Source: Ophioceras dolichostomum
Lineage: Eukaryota > Ascomycota > Sordariomycetes > Magnaporthales > Ophioceraceae
Assembly: GCA_003049485.1 (NCBI GenBank)
Contig: PYST01000030.1
Span: 131,164-195,163, forward strand
Length of the DNA: 64,000 nt
Direction: 5' to 3'
A program made the position numbers and the translations under genes. Of this stretch, positions 23,301 through 37,321 are shown one piece after another. Position 1 is the stretch's first letter, and each line of letters opens with the position of its first letter. The notes beneath the pieces are model-generated. The model ran no database searches. It was not told the origin of the DNA and saw nothing but the letters and a program-made list of their open reading frames with translations.

Positions 23301-26300
23301 CCTTTCTAGCGAGCAGGTCCTGGGCTTGTAGACGCACGAGCCTAGGCAGATCATCTGGTAGGTGATCGAAGCCGATCCGGAGCTTGACCTGAGCCTTGAT
23401 GAAGTTGAAGGCATGTCTGCTGTAGTACGAGTCTGACTGCTTTGCTGAGGGACCAGGCTTGGTCGCTGACGGCTTCGGGATCTCCATCAGCTTCTGGATG
23501 GCGAGATCGACGCCGATATCAATGGAGAATGCTCTGTCGCGCTTTGAGCCTATGAGACGTAGGTCGATGCTGGATCTATCGTCCGCATACTGCTGGTAGG
23601 TAACAGGTAGCGCGTCCGTCATGAACTTCCGATTCCGCCCGCCGAGCTTTCCCAGGATCCTCATCGTAGTGTGAGCATGGAAATGGCTGTAGGGGTGGGG
23701 TTGCAGATGCTCAAATAGCGCCGTCATCAGGTCGTCGATCACAGGGGCCATGATTGGGTCTAGATAGTCCGCCGTCAGGTTGTCGACGCAGAGTTCCAGG
23801 GTCCTCAGCCCCTGTCCGACCAACTCTGTGCCGGCGCGAAGGGCGACCACCAGCGGTCGCATGAGGTAGCTCAGGTGGGGGAGGAGGTTACTCAGACGAG
23901 CAGGGACGGTCAAGCAGAGCTCGACGTAGAGGTCCCGCTCGATGGGCTTCCTCGCTGCCATGAGCAATGTGTTGAGAACATCGAGGAGCATCTCGAGCAA
24001 GGGAAGAATCTGCTTGTAGAGGTGCTCAAACTTGCCACCACCGATGCTCCTGAACAGCGAGCGCAGAAGCAGGAAGTAGTTCATAGGCTCTTCAGCCCTG
24101 GTGGAGAGTTCAATGGACTTGGTCACGATGTCCAGAACGTGGGGCAGGAGAATCTGCTCGTTCTGCGTGGCGAACAGAGTCACGGCCATGAATGCCAGCT
24201 TGAACAGCCGCAGCAAGATCGATGACTTCTTGACGTCGGCCGAGCCGATGTCCTCGATGCGGTCCATCAGGAATCGGAGGAGCATGCCACAGAAGCTCGG
24301 CGACGTCGCCTCGCTGGCCAAGAAGAACTGGGGGATATGCAGCAGCGCGTGGTGCTCGAAGATCATCTCGTACAGCCTGGGCATCTCTTGCTGGAAGACC
24401 TCGTTGAAGGTGGCGGGGTCGATGCAGTGGAAGACGGTGGCGAACGTCTCCAGCAAGTCCTTCTCCTCCTTCCCGCTGGTGAGGAGATAAAGATTCGCCA
24501 TCTCGGCGGATGTCGCCGAGCCGGGATCTGAGACTGGCTTCTCGGGGTCGTAGTACCTGAACACGTACGAGCCTTCGCGGAAGAGCTTGACGATGACCTG
24601 GACCTCCTCTGGGGTGAAGCCGTACGAGACGTCCTGCCAGTGCTGTGGGGTGATGTTCGGATCCATGACCTGGCCGGCTGGGTTGCAGAACTTGAGCTGA
24701 TAGAATGTATTCTTCAGGCCGTTCATCAGGTTCTTGAACAGGAACTTGTTGTCGGCCACAGGGTCAGTGCCCCGGTCGCGCGGATTCGACGTCTTGATGG
24801 GCATGGCCGTGAAGATGTCGATCTCGTCCCACTCCGGGCGGTGGTTCTTGTCGGCCAGATACGTCTCGGGGATGTTCTCATGGGCCTGCTTCGCATAGAG
24901 GGCCGAAAGCTTGACCGAGTTCTCGTACTGCCTATTCATAGCCGCGAACTTATCACCGATGGCGTTGAGAATCATGATGAGGTAGTGGCGCGCGTCCATC
25001 TTGTTGGGCAATTTGGCGATGCACTCGGCCATGTTCAGGAGGAGCTTGGCACTCATGGTCTGAAAGCTCGTGCCGGGGAACGTGTCCTGCAGGTTCTTGG
25101 TGTACACCTCGACGGTTTTCCTGATCTGCATGGGCGAGAGGTTGTCCCGCACGTGATGGATGAGGTCGGCGAGCATGCTATACGCCAAGGGCCGCATCGT
25201 CTCATACACGGTCAGACCGTCACCGATCAACGTCCTCTCCTCCAGCAGCTCATCGATCTTTGGAAGAAAGATCTTCCTGAAATTGAAGTTGATGATGTGG
25301 CGGATAGCCACCAGCAACTCCTTGCGCGCGCTCGATTTCTCGCGAGGACAGTCCTTCAGCAGGCGGACGACGATGTCTGGGAGGGTAGGGAGGAAGTCGG
25401 TGAGCTGCTGAGAGTACTGGCGCAGCAGATAGGCCAGGAAGCTCATTGTCTTGACCTGCGCTGTGATGAACTCGCCGAAGGCCGCGCGGTTCTTGATGTT
25501 TGGACTGATGCCTGAGAAGATGGTGCCCTTTGCCGCGGCCTCAGCGTGGGCCTGCTCCTGTGCCTTGGCTTGGAGGCAGAGAACCACCTTGATAAGGGGC
25601 ACAAACGCCTTCACGTTCTGCGGAACGGTATTTCTGTACACCTGGAAGATCGACACGACGATGATGGGGCACTCAGACAGCACCTTGAACGACTGCATTC
25701 CCCGAAGCAGCGGCCGGGCTGTCTGCTGCTGGTCGAAGTCTGGCGCTGGCGCGGCTGGCGAGCCTGGTCCGGACTGGAAGGTCGTCTGGGAGGCGCTAGG
25801 TGTGGACGGTGCGCCCGGCGCGTTCATAGCCGTCGAGCCACTGTCTAGTTGTTCCTTCACTACCCGCTCCATTTGCTCGAACAGCTCCTGAATGAGGTTT
25901 AAGAACGTCTGGACCTTGCCGCCCATCACTTTGGCTTGGTGCCGCATGATGTCGGAAACGATCTTAACGCATAGGGTAGCATTGTCCTCATTGTCAGTCT
26001 TGACAAGATTCATAAGAAGATCGACTATCTCGTCGGCATATGGTTCGAAAGGTTCGGGAGGGCTGGGTTGTGTCGGAAGGCGATGCAGGATCTCGAGGAT
26101 GCAGTGCCGAATTTTCTATCAAACGTGCGCCTCATGTCAGTGCTCTATGGCAAAGTGGTAGCAGGCAGTACGGAGAAAGAGGGGGAAGAGGCCCTTCGTT
26201 ACCTGTTCGTTCGAGTTGCTCTGGAAGACGGGAGGGCCTCGCAGTATGATAATGAAGACGGGCATCAACCGCTTGAGAAACGTGGGGTAGTAGGGGAGCC

Positions 26301-26527
26301 CGGTGTAGTGATCCAAGGCGTCCCGCAAAGTCGCCGCGGCATCCAACTTGCTTTTCGAGTCTGCAACGAGCAAATGCTCTGGTTAGTGCCTGCGATAGAT
26401 TGGGCTGTGTGCGCTGGTATAAGGAGGGGTTGAAAGGGGCAAGTGCAGCAAGAACAAGCAGGCTGGCCATACCCGTCTCCGGCGAACTCAGCCGCTTCAC
26501 CACATCTTCAATCACGGCGGCCGACAT
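14385..26527 (-). CDS. TRA1: TRA1: PIKK-family pseudokinase scaffold of SAGA and NuA4
   Basis: Giant activator-binding subunit shared by the SAGA and NuA4 histone acetyltransferase complexes (TRRAP in animals). Exons on the - strand: 26527-26473, 26360-26203, 26115-15166 and 15077-14385, giving 3951 residues, slightly longer than yeast Tra1. HEAT-type helical repeats fill most of the protein, followed by the FAT region, a PI3K-like domain and a short FATC ending in LWMPYM. The kinase-like domain is dead by inspection: the place of the usual GXGDRHXXN loop is taken by [18 protein letters not shown], and no DFG follows. Two low-complexity inserts lie outside the conserved blocks: a Gln tract near residues 2365-2387 and an Ala/Gln/Asn-rich insert of about 130 residues (about 3287-3417) just before the kinase-like domain. 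In the last intron the first AG after the branch site breaks the frame; the AG at 15079-15078 keeps it and joins ASG to IQKHSEQ. Confidence 0.96.
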
Positions 26528-27866
26528 GGCAACGTCTTGGGCCAGTCCAAGACGTAGCCGTTCATGGGCAAGACCGAGACGACTGGATGCTCGCAACCAA
26601 ATGTCGCATCGATGCGCGTAAACGGGGTGGAAGAAGATGGCCCAGGAGATCGATCAATCTCTCCGTTTTGCAGCCGCAGCCTTGTCCGTCTTGGATGGTG
26701 GCCGACTTATATAGCTGAGCTACTTCAGTGCTGGGGAATTTGTAGGCAAGGAATTTCGCCGATGGACGCCAACACCAGGAAACCAAGATAAAAAAGAATA
26801 AGAAATCGGAATGCAAAAGAGAAAATCGAAAGATGAAGATGGGGGCGTCGCGATTTTATGAGCAAGCTGTAGAGATGATGGTTACCTAGAAGAAGGCAAC
26901 AACAGCAGCCGGAAAAGCAACTGGAGCTCTCAGTTCCCCCACGGCAGACCGTTCGCCAAACTTTCTTGAACGCGACCTCTGCGTCTACCATGGAAGTGGG
27001 CGAGCCTGTCGCCAAATCCAACAGCGCTAGGCTCCGGTCAAATTATTATCCATGAGACAGGGCGGCTTGATTGGATGGCACTAGGCAGGGTGGGGCATTG
27101 AGACTGCTTATCTGAGCCGATAGGCTGCTTTATCGATAACATGCATATTCATATGCACCTCAAATCTGTTCTGGGAAAACGCCAACATCTCACAGACCTC
27201 AAGCCACGAAGAGTCCCGACATCATAGAAAGCGAGTCGAGAACAGGTTGTCCAACACAAGATTTGCTCAGATTTTTGCGTATGTGTTTGAGCCCGACTGG
27301 CCCAGGTTATGCTGCGCTGTCCACTCCAAAGCTGTTTCATCGAAATATATATACAGAATTAAACAGAAGACTGTTTTGTGTGTAGGGGCGTGTGTGTGTG
27401 TAAGAAGGGAAGATATGAAAACGAGTGTAAAGGAAGGATATCACAAAGGTATGGTTCCCACCCAAAAATGTTTTTGATGCGCCCAGGTCCGGTTCCGCCG
27501 CCTCCAAAAACCTCCTCTCTACACCAAGGTAACCAGCCAAATTGAAGACAACAAGATGCAGGAAGGGAAAAAAAGAGTACAGTTGAATCAAGAGGTGGTT
27601 GGTAGGCAGGTAAGTGATCACACACCACACAGCACACAACACAAGAAAAAGAAAATGATAAAACCTAAAACACCCTATATCTGTCCATCGAAGAAGCGAA
27701 AAGAGACCGAATGCCCACGCTGGAAAATGAGTATACTCGTACAGACGCCGTCGCTTGTCGTCACCGGCCTAAGTTGTAACCAAGGCACCGAACCGAACCG
27801 ACCCTATAAAGTAGGGCGGGCGGGCAGATGAAGAGAGAAAGGTGGTGGTTGGTTGGTGTTGTTGAC
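26528..27866. other. TRA1 promoter region and 3' side of the AA11 gene
   Basis: No gene is supported in this 1.3 kb. All ORFs are under about 100 codons with no recognisable family. T-rich tracts on the - strand (about 26800-26830) suit a promoter or 5' UTR of TRA1. Confidence 0.5.
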
Positions 27867-29081
<1,215 letters not shown>

Positions 29082-29444
29082 GTTTGCGGGTTTTAGTTAG
29101 ATGTGGTTGTTGTTGATTCAAGAGACAAGGTTCGTTCCGGACGAGCGAGGTTCGTAGTTGTTCGTTGTTGTCTTAACGTGGGACTGTGGTAGTAGTCTTG
29201 CAAAGCTGTTCTTGGTATATCGATCGAATAGAGAGATAGAGACTGAAGCGTGCTAGCACGGTATAGAGTTGTCGTTCGTTGTCCAAAGGAAAGTACTGCT
29301 CCAGGCGAAATGGTTCTCAAAAAGAAGCAAGAATAGAAGGGCCTAGCCTCGAAGGAATGAATCAAAAGATGGAGAAAGCTGTTGCTATTGTGGTGTGATG
29401 GGGAGGAGGGAACTGAATGCGATCCAGACGGGGTCAAGTCCGGA

Positions 29445-29451
29445 CTTATAT
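29445..29451 (-). promoter_or_regulatory. Possible TATA box of the AA11 gene
   Basis: ATATAAG reads on the - strand about 365 bases upstream of the AA11 ATG. It is followed about 40 bases later by a C/A- and pyrimidine-rich stretch (CCCATCACACCACAATAGC) of the kind found at fungal transcription starts. A 5' UTR of 300 bases or more would follow. Motif and position only. Confidence 0.4.
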
Positions 29452-31630
29452 GATGAAAAGAAGGTGAACGTCCGTAGGACAAGGTGTAGTAAGTGAACGT
29501 AGTGAACTGTGAGTGAATGGGATGAATGGGTCTCTTCCCGGCTTGATGGAGTCACTGCGAGTTCGTAAAGGAATGTAGTGCTGCTAGAGCAAATGAATGA
29601 TATCCAGGACCGATTGGACAAGAAGGGCGGATGAGTGAGGGTGGGGTGGAAGAATCCGGGAGAGAAAGAGAGGCCATCAGGACCAGCCCGCGGTGGGAAT
29701 CCGCTTGATATCTATGAGAGGCCCGAGAGAGAGGCAAGAGGCAAGTCAGGGCCACGACCCGAGCTGGCAGGGAGTGCGTGCCCGTGGAAGAGAGCACCGG
29801 CAGGGATCCTCCTGAAGAACGGGGTGGTGGAACAGAGCCAATGGAGCCGGCAGGAGCTCAGCCATCGACTATTTTGCCCCCTGGTGTGCAGGGCATGAGG
29901 GATCGACTGGACATGTCCATCGAGCTCCTCGAACCCCATCAGGCACATGGTCGTCCGTATGACAACTCTGATAGGTCAAGCCGAGCACGCTGGCGTGTTT
30001 CGAAGTGGGACAGGAAAGGGAAGAGGCAGAGAAAAAAGAACGGAATAGTCCATAATACACGCCCCATGACACCGCGGGAAGGAGGAGGGACAGGCAGGCA
30101 GAAGAACAGACCGACAGGGGTACACCACAGGGACTGCACAGATCCAGATCTAGGTCGCCTCCGCGGTCTTCTTTTTTTTTCTCTCTCTCTTTGTCTCCTG
30201 CCAGGGGTGCCAGGGATAGAGCAGTGGAGAACATTTACCCCTGGGCTGAATGGCTTGGTGGGTGAGTAACGGGAAACTACCCGTTTGGGGAGGTGGGGAG
30301 CCGAACAATTCAGGGGCAAAGGGAGCCAGGGATCAGAGGCAAACCCCGCCAACCCTGCTTACCCGCTGACGCTCGGCGCACACTGTTCAGCGAAAAATAG
30401 GAGCCTGTGATTCTTTTTTGCTCTTCCCGCCGCTGAGGGGTACCGGCGAAGGAACATGCAGGCCCTGCAAAAGAAAGGGGCAAAGAGGGTACAGTTTTTT
30501 ACGCAATCGGCCTGGTAGTAGGCCGACCACCGCCGACGCCGCATTGGCGCGCAGCGGAGGAGTCCATTCTCAGATTCTCAGATTTTGATTTTCGAGATTC
30601 TCAGAGGGGGTCGGCAGAGCTGGCCCGCGGGCGATCTATGGCTGCCGTGCACATGCGCAGCTGGAGTGTTCGGGTGGCCGATGTTTCTTGAGGGCAGAAA
30701 CTGGTGGCTTGTCTCGTTTCGTTAGAGGTCGCATTCCACAGGCAAAACCTATTCGGACCCATTACAAAGGGCTGGGATTTGATGAGAGCTTCATGTGTTT
30801 GGCCTTGTGCGGAATGGGCCTCCCAGATCTGGGCCAACCTAAAATCTTCGGGTGCCACTAGGGAAAAAACTGGATGACGGACTTGGCCTGGCCACATTTG
30901 ATGCAGCCACACAGATTTACTTGCCTTCGTCCGTTCCTGAGTCACCTGCTGTAGCACCGCGACGAACAAAATGCATGCGCGTATATTGTTCAGACGAAGG
31001 AGGCGTGCAAGGTGCAATGCGTTTACGCCGGAGTCTCAGGGGGGACAAATTCCAAGACTCCAAGACATTGACGCACAACAATTAGTCAAAAAAAAACTTT
31101 GAAGAACGAAAAAGGAATCGCAAAGACAGACTCACTCATCACACAGCATGAGCGGGAGGGACCTGCAGTAGTCGGCGGGTGGCAAGCAGTAGTGCGCAGA
31201 GCTGGCAAGGGTCACCCTCCGTCCTGTCCAACCACCATCACTAGGAGAGAATTCTCGAGCCCCCTACCAAAAAAGAGATGTCAGGGGCTCACACCAAAAA
31301 GCTCAGGCTATTTACGACGAATGCAGTGCTGAGGACATGCTCCCAGGGTAAAAGGACGAACCACAGCGGTTATTCAGGGGAGACGCCGTGGCTTTACGGC
31401 TAACCCACCCATCCACACGCACACTCACACACACACCTTGTTCCGATCTTCCGAGGGAGGGAGGGAACAGAAATACTCTGTCGATCTGGGTTCTCTCCCG
31501 TCTATCCCTCAATAGGCAGTGTATCTTTTTGGGGGTTGGCTTCTTTCCTCTCTGTCTGTTTCTCCGGTGTAAGTTGCCATAAGCGGAGGATTACCTGCAC
31601 ACTCATGTGTCCCGTGCATGATGGTTTTTG

Positions 31631-31666
31631 AGGGGTTGATAGGTGTTGATAGGTGTTGATAGGTGC
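31631..31666. repeat. 10-base tandem repeat, about 3.5 copies
   Basis: The unit AGGTGTTGAT repeats in direct order; the first copy is AGGGGTTGAT and the last is partial. It lies inside the gene-poor region. No function is evident. Confidence 0.7.
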
Positions 31667-34235
31667 TGTGCCCGTCTGTGCCCGTGCTGCTAATTCCTAC
31701 ATAGACAAGGGCACAGTGAGTAAGAGGGGATATGCCGTCTTCGACCGACCAAACAAACCTATTGATGACGGGAGTTATACACAACCCTGCCAGGAGACTG
31801 TCAACTTGCCTGCAAACCTGCCTGCCTGCCTGCCTGCCGGCCAATCCCTAATCCCAATTCCCCTTTGCGATTAATTGACCGCCGAGATGCAAAGAGCGAA
31901 GGACGGGCGGTTGGCCCGCATGTCGCGGCTCCGGCCAGTCATCAGTCCAGTGCCTCCTCTCAGCTCTGTCTCCTGGCTTCGCATCCGTCTGCGTCCTGGG
32001 AGTGGCTGCCTGGTCGGTTTCTCATCACGGCGACAAATAGGCGAGTATCAAGGCGAGTAGCAAGGCGAGCAGCAGCGGTCGGCCGGCGATTTCGTAAAAA
32101 GTGGTATGACTCGCCGGGCTTGTCGACGTGGACGCTTTCGCCACCCGCGCATCCGTCGCGGACCGCATTCCTGACCTATCTTATCTTTTTTTCACTTAAG
32201 AAAATACACGGGGTTTGCGACACGGGCCCTTCAGCCGGCCCATGTCCCCTCCCCTCTCTCCCTCATTCAGCTCCAGCTCCTCGGTATGTGTCTTCGTCCC
32301 TGTAAAAAGCGGGGTCCCGATTCAGGGGTACCCAGCCGCCCCGGGGAATTTTGCCCAATGGCAGCCCGTTTGCAGATGGATGGCCAGCAGTTGAAACTGG
32401 GTTGTCAGTTTCAAGTCACCCCTCCCTCCAGCCAATCCCTTTCCAGAAGTCACGCTGCAAGCTCTAGCCGTCACCCACCACTCACAAACATTCTCTTATT
32501 TGGCAGCGGTGTGCGCGTGTTCGTCGCATCCTTCATTTTCGTTTGCTCATCTGCGCATCTGTCTTCCTTTTGCTCGTCATGTCACCTGTTTGTTTGGCGC
32601 GGGGAAAACCGGCCTGATAAATTCGCTTGGTCCGGGCCAGGGCGGCGTGATCGAGGAACGAATCAGATCGGCGTGCAGGGGTTGTAAGAGAGAGGCACCG
32701 AGCGGCGAGGACAAAGGGGGCAGGCAGATACCTAGTAACCCCCTCCTCCCAGCCCGTGCGTTCTTCTGAACATCCTTCCGTGCGGCTACCCAGTTCGCTT
32801 GCCCAAAGTCCGAGTGGGAGCCGTCAGGCGTCGTTGGTCCAAAGCTGCTGCTCGCCGCTCGCTGAGAAGGAATTACGGAATACGGATACAGGCTACATAG
32901 ATGACTCTCACCAGACGAGTCCAGCAGGGCAGGCGAACACACAAGCGAACACAAGCGAAGAGGGAGCCCGCAAATCCATCGCCTGCATGAAAGAGGCAGA
33001 TTACCAATGGTGGGGAAGGGCCAGCCGTCAGTGAAGACAGGTGAGGCGCAGTTTGCCTCTCGGACCGAGGCCTCGCGGACGAGCCGTGATCTTCCCCAGG
33101 ATCTACGTAGCAGTGCGAGCAAGACGGGACGGACAGACTGGCGGCGTCATCGACTCGTCCAGCCGGCCTGAAGAGCTGAAGTGCATTGCGTTGGACTACT
33201 GTAGTATGCGGTTGGTGACATACTAAGGTAGGTAGTCAGGAACAAAGTTGTACAAAGAGATTGATTCCCTTACCCTTCATCCTCCCCGCCGTTGGCAATG
33301 CGCCAAAAAGAACGCGAGCAGCACTCCGAGCTCAGGGAGGCAAGCAACTTTCGCATAACTTTGATCCACCTTCTCGCTATCCGCTGGCGTCGTCAGCTAC
33401 CACGCTTCTCTTGCCTCCCTCAACCTGGTCTCGCTGAAAACGAGTCAAAAAAAAGTCCCACGGCTCTTCTCTTCTCCCAATTCCCTGCATGGAAAAAGAA
33501 AGAAGCAAGAGCAGGGACCCTGAAAGGAGCCGTTGGCCGATGTTCAACTCGCCAAGGCAATGGTTCAGACTCTTCGAAACAATTTGGCTTTCTAATGAAA
33601 CAAAAAAGCTTGAGTCCTCACCATCATCGGATAATGTCTGTATTCTCTTTTCTCTTTTGTCTCTATGGAGTCTCTGCCCAGGAAACAAGAACCCAGAACC
33701 CCAGTACCTAGTCCACACCTATCCAGGCACTGACCTTGTTCACAAATTCTTTCTTCTGTGCTGTCTCGCCCCGCAACAAGTCCGAAGGAGCAAACAGGTT
33801 GCGAATATACTAGCACACCCACCAAGTAGGTAACGTTCCTTTCACAACCTGGCTCGAGGTAGCTCCAGGTGCCAGACAGACAAGTTTAGGCACCCAAAAA
33901 GCCCCTCCCAAAATATTACCTTACAGACAAATACGTCTGTCGGCGCCCCCCCTTCTTGCGTGGTCCTCCTGCCCAGATGCGCCGAGATACTTCTGCGGGC
34001 CTTCCAAGGTCGTAGGGGTTTCTTCCCCCTGAGAGAGGATCGACTTGCTAGCTCTCTCCCTCCTCTATCATTTCCGGAGTGGCGTGACGGTCGTCATTAC
34101 GACTCTTGTCGGTCGCTTCCTTCGCCCATGAGTTCGTCTAGCTCGTCGTCTGTGTGTGTACGAGTTCGGAGTCGGAGCAACTCTTATTAGTACCTGTGTA
34201 TTACGTACATAGATCGGAGGGGAAAACGAGGCACA

Positions 34236-35117
34236 CTAGAAGACAAGGACGGGATGGGGAACTGATAGTGGCTGGCGGGAAATGGTGGGTGTAGTGTGTA
34301 ATGTGATATGGGGCCCAACTTTCAGCCAACGGCAGCGATGGGAGGAAAGATGAAACAAACCATCGAAAATGAAGTCTGCCCTAGTCCACTTCTTCATCTT
34401 GTCGCGGCGGAACTCCTCGAAATCCCACTCCTTGTTCTCCAGGTTGTCGGGATACTTGAAAACGTAGACGTAACCCTCGACCTCATCACCCTCCTCGTTG
34501 CCCTGGCCCTTGTCGTCGCCGACCTTGTTGAGCAGCTTGAGCTTGACGGAGCGGCGCTCGTACTCGGAGCCCTCGAAGTAGTCGAGGGCCCAGAGGTTGG
34601 CGTCCGTCAGGCCGGTCACGTACGTGCCTCGCACGACGTGCTCCTTATCCTCAATGATGCCCGGGTAGTCGGCGAACCGGACCCTGCGCCGGCAGAACCC
34701 GTGCAGCACAGCTGGGCGGAACTTGTAGTCCTTGGCGTTGTGCGTGTCCGGCTGCTGAGTGCGGAAGCACACGGTGAAAAACACCTCCGGGGCCATCTGA
34801 TTGCCGGAGCGAGGTGGTCAGATGTTTTGAGATTCTCATTGGCTATTCGTGTCTCCCTGTATCCTCAACCTGAGGGTGGCCAGGAAAGGGGTAACAGTCA
34901 GCAGGGGGTATTTGGGGTCATACCAGTGTTCCTATACACCCGAACCCCAACTGTCAGCCTCGTTCGATGATTCCACATGCAGCAAAGTTGCGCCACGGGT
35001 GGTACTATACGACAAAAACTTACCGTAAAAGAATGCAGAGTGAGTGGGCCGATCGTTGACGTTGCTACTGCCAGCGCCTTCGACGGCAGCAGCCTCGACA
35101 GTGCTGTTGTCACCCAT
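34236..35117 (-). CDS. AIG2/gamma-glutamylcyclotransferase-like protein with an 8-base exon
   Basis: Exons on the - strand: 35117-35024, 34931-34924 and 34796-34236, giving 220 residues. Exon 1 encodes the acidic N-terminus and HSAFFYG; the 8-base exon GAACACTG completes glycine and adds T and L; exon 3 starts MAPEVFF. Together they rebuild FFYGTLMAPEVFF, the YGTLM motif that opens the AIG2/GGCT fold and forms its substrate loop. Further family marks are RPAVLHGFCRRRVRFADYPGI, VVRGTYVTGLTDANLWALDYFEGSEYERRSVKLKLL and VEGYVYVFKY; the glutamate in YFEGSEY is at the position of the catalytic acid. Relatives act on gamma-glutamyl peptides or amines; the true substrate is unknown. Both introns are GT-AG. 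The last 25 residues after IFDG are not conserved in character, so the exact C-terminus is less certain. Confidence 0.86.
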
Positions 35118-36412
35118 GTTTCTTGTGCCCGTGCTCGTATTTGAATGTTGAATGCTAGTATGGGGGTTTCGGAGCGCTGCCCAGCCTGCAAGATGATATT
35201 CCGCTGTCAGTTCATGCAGGGCCGATCTGCCTCATCGGCGCGTGCTCGCAACTTTGTCGCAGATAGGTTTGTTTTATGTTTGCGTTCTTTTCTGGCGAGG
35301 AGTGCGATGTGAAGGGGTGGGTGCTTTGATGTCGAAGACCGTGTGGTAAGCATAGATCCCCCACGATATGTGATCGGGAAAATCTCCGACTCATAACCCA
35401 CCGTTCAAGCACGACTATGGCTCTTATTCTGTCCTTCTTTGGCAGTCACTGCGACTTTGCGGCTGACGAATGATGGCTGGCAATTCTAGACCCTCCTCAT
35501 TCACGAAGGACGTAAGAGACCGGAGTGCCAAAAATCAGTACCACGAAGCCGCAGGAGTGGGTATCCTTTCGGGGGGAGGGGTAACAAGAATGTGTTCGCT
35601 GTAACCTGGCCAGCCACTGTGCGTCAAGGGCGTATCTTCGCTGCTGCATGACACATAACGGATCCTCATGAAACTGGTGATAAGAGCCAGCTCCGAGCCT
35701 CGCTGACCTGATAGTGACAGAAGAAAACACGCACCTTTCCGTGGCTAAGCCATTCAACGCTCCGAATACCGGGAGTGTTGATCTGGCCTAGGTTGAGTGA
35801 AATGCTAAGCCTTCCGTGTAGTGCTCAGCCGATGAATAGAACCCCGTGATGCAGCTAATCTGTCCCAGAAGAGCAAGTAAGTCCTCAGGTCGAAGGGGAA
35901 GATAGAGGGAAAGCGCATCCGAAAAAGGCAAACGCTCACTGCCCGAACTTTCCTGGTAATGCGCGGAGGTGGAGGATGAATGGCTACTAAAGGGCTTCTT
36001 CCGTTGGATGAGGAGATTGATGGAAAGTAACAACGGCTGGCTTACCCTTTTGCTCTTGATGCTTTTGATCCACGTCCGGTTGCTGTACCTAACGAATTCC
36101 TTGTTTCCCGGGAGTTGTCTGAGCGACGAGGCGGGGATGGCAAGTGATTCACGAGGACGAAGGCAGAATCGTGGGATAGGTGGGAGAAGTACCTCCGGTG
36201 GTAGGTGCGATCGTGGGGACCGGGCAGTGCCAAGAGATATCGGGATCGACCCGGGGAAGTGGGCCCAACCGTTTGAAAAAAATCAATGTTAGTAATGCAC
36301 ACCAAAGCACGCCTGAACCATATCATGAGTTAACAACTTCGGAGTTTCTTTGACCTTGGCCCCATCCCACTGAGCCTAAGGCTAGCAAAAAGCCTCCTAT
36401 CTAGATCCGAAC
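35118..36412. other. Divergent spacer between the AIG2-like gene and YIH1
   Basis: A shared promoter region of 1.3 kb between two divergently read genes. No ORF over about 110 codons, and none with a recognisable product. Confidence 0.5.
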
Positions 36413-37321
36413 ATGTTGTCGGAAGAGATCACGGATGAGGTGGAGGCCATCAACTCGATATACGGGGAGAATTCCCTCATACCCTCAAAAGGAGACGACG
36501 ATGGCATCTTCATCCTCCGCCTGCCGGGGGAGACAGAGACGTCCTCGCTGAGGCTACAGTTTCCCCCAATGTACCCCATATCCGAACCCCCTGTCGTTCT
36601 AGGCACTCACAGCTCCGGTGAGCACGCGCGCCGCGGCGCCGCCGCTAGGGACCTGGACCTGTTCCGCCAGGCCGTGGGCACGGTGTTCCAGCCCGGGCAG
36701 GTGTGTCTCTTCGACGCCATTGAGGAGCTCACCAGGCTGCTCGAACTGCACGCCGCGGCGGAGGCGGAGGAGGAGGAAGATGGCCACGACGAAGACGAGG
36801 CCTCCGCCAGGGCGACAGAGATGGCAGCTGCAAAAGCGGCGACGAACGAGCTTTCCGTCGACCCCGACCAGCCGCCGCCTCCTTGGATCCTCTCTGAGCC
36901 CATGACCGAAATGAAGTCCACCTTCATCGCGCGCTGCGCCCACGTCACTTCGACGTCTGAGGCGGAGGCTTTCGTCCAGCACCTACTCGCGACGGACAAG
37001 CGCGCCAGAGCGGCAACGCACAACATCACGGCCTGGCGCATCCGCGGGGCCAACGGCGTCGCCTTCCAAGACTGCGATGACGACGGCGAGACGGCCGCCG
37101 GGTCTCGGCTGCTGCACCTCATGCAGCTGATGGACCTGTGGGACACCATGGTTATCGTCACGCGGTGGTACGGCGGCCAGAAGCTTGGCCCTCGCCGGTT
37201 CGCTGTCATAAACCAGGTTGCCAGAGATGCATTTGTCCGAGCCGGCTTGGTCTCCGACCCGTCCGCACCAACGGCCGTAGCTTCTTCTACTTCTAACAAA
37301 AAGAAGGCGCACGGCAGGTGA
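36413..37321 (+). CDS. YIH1: YIH1/IMPACT family regulator of Gcn2 signalling
   Basis: Cytosolic protein that in yeast and mammals binds GCN1 through its RWD domain and so keeps the kinase GCN2 from being activated, lowering eIF2-alpha phosphorylation during amino-acid shortage. Intronless, 302 residues. The RWD domain occupies roughly residues 1-110 (DEVEAINSIYGENS, then LQFPPMYPISEPP with the YPxxxPP hallmark). An acidic Glu/Asp linker follows, then the ancient UPF0029/Impact domain from about residue 155 (MKSTFIARCAHV, HNITAWRI, DDGETAAGSRLLHLM, VIVTRWYGGQKLGPRRF). The motif order is complete, so the gene looks intact. It is convergent with the CASTOR-like gene, 508 bases apart. The antisense ORF of 245 codons is a shadow. 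Confidence 0.93.
   Translation: MLSEEITDEVEAINSIYGENSLIPSKGDDDGIFILRLPGETETSSLRLQFPPMYPISEPPVVLGTHSSGEHARRGAAARDLDLFRQAVGTVFQPGQVCLFDAIEELTRLLELHAAAEAEEEEDGHDEDEASARATEMAAAKAATNELSVDPDQPPPPWILSEPMTEMKSTFIARCAHVTSTSEAEAFVQHLLATDKRARAATHNITAWRIRGANGVAFQDCDDDGETAAGSRLLHLMQLMDLWDTMVIVTRWYGGQKLGPRRFAVINQVARDAFVRAGLVSDPSAPTAVASSTSNKKKAHGR

Larger units (their letters stand above)
29082..34235. other. Gene-poor region of about 5 kb
   Basis: Apart from the AA11 promoter at its left end, I find no ORF with a protein-like translation and no RNA gene. It contains a 10-base tandem repeat at 31631-31666 (unit AGGTGTTGAT, about 3.5 copies), a CCTG run at about 31817-31840, and CT/T tracts near 30170-30200. 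ORFs such as 29869-30234, 30601-31017 and 32577-33122 (-) are rich in Ser, Arg and Cys without a domain. Possible contents are long UTRs, non-coding RNA or old repeats, none of which can be shown here. Confidence 0.5.
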
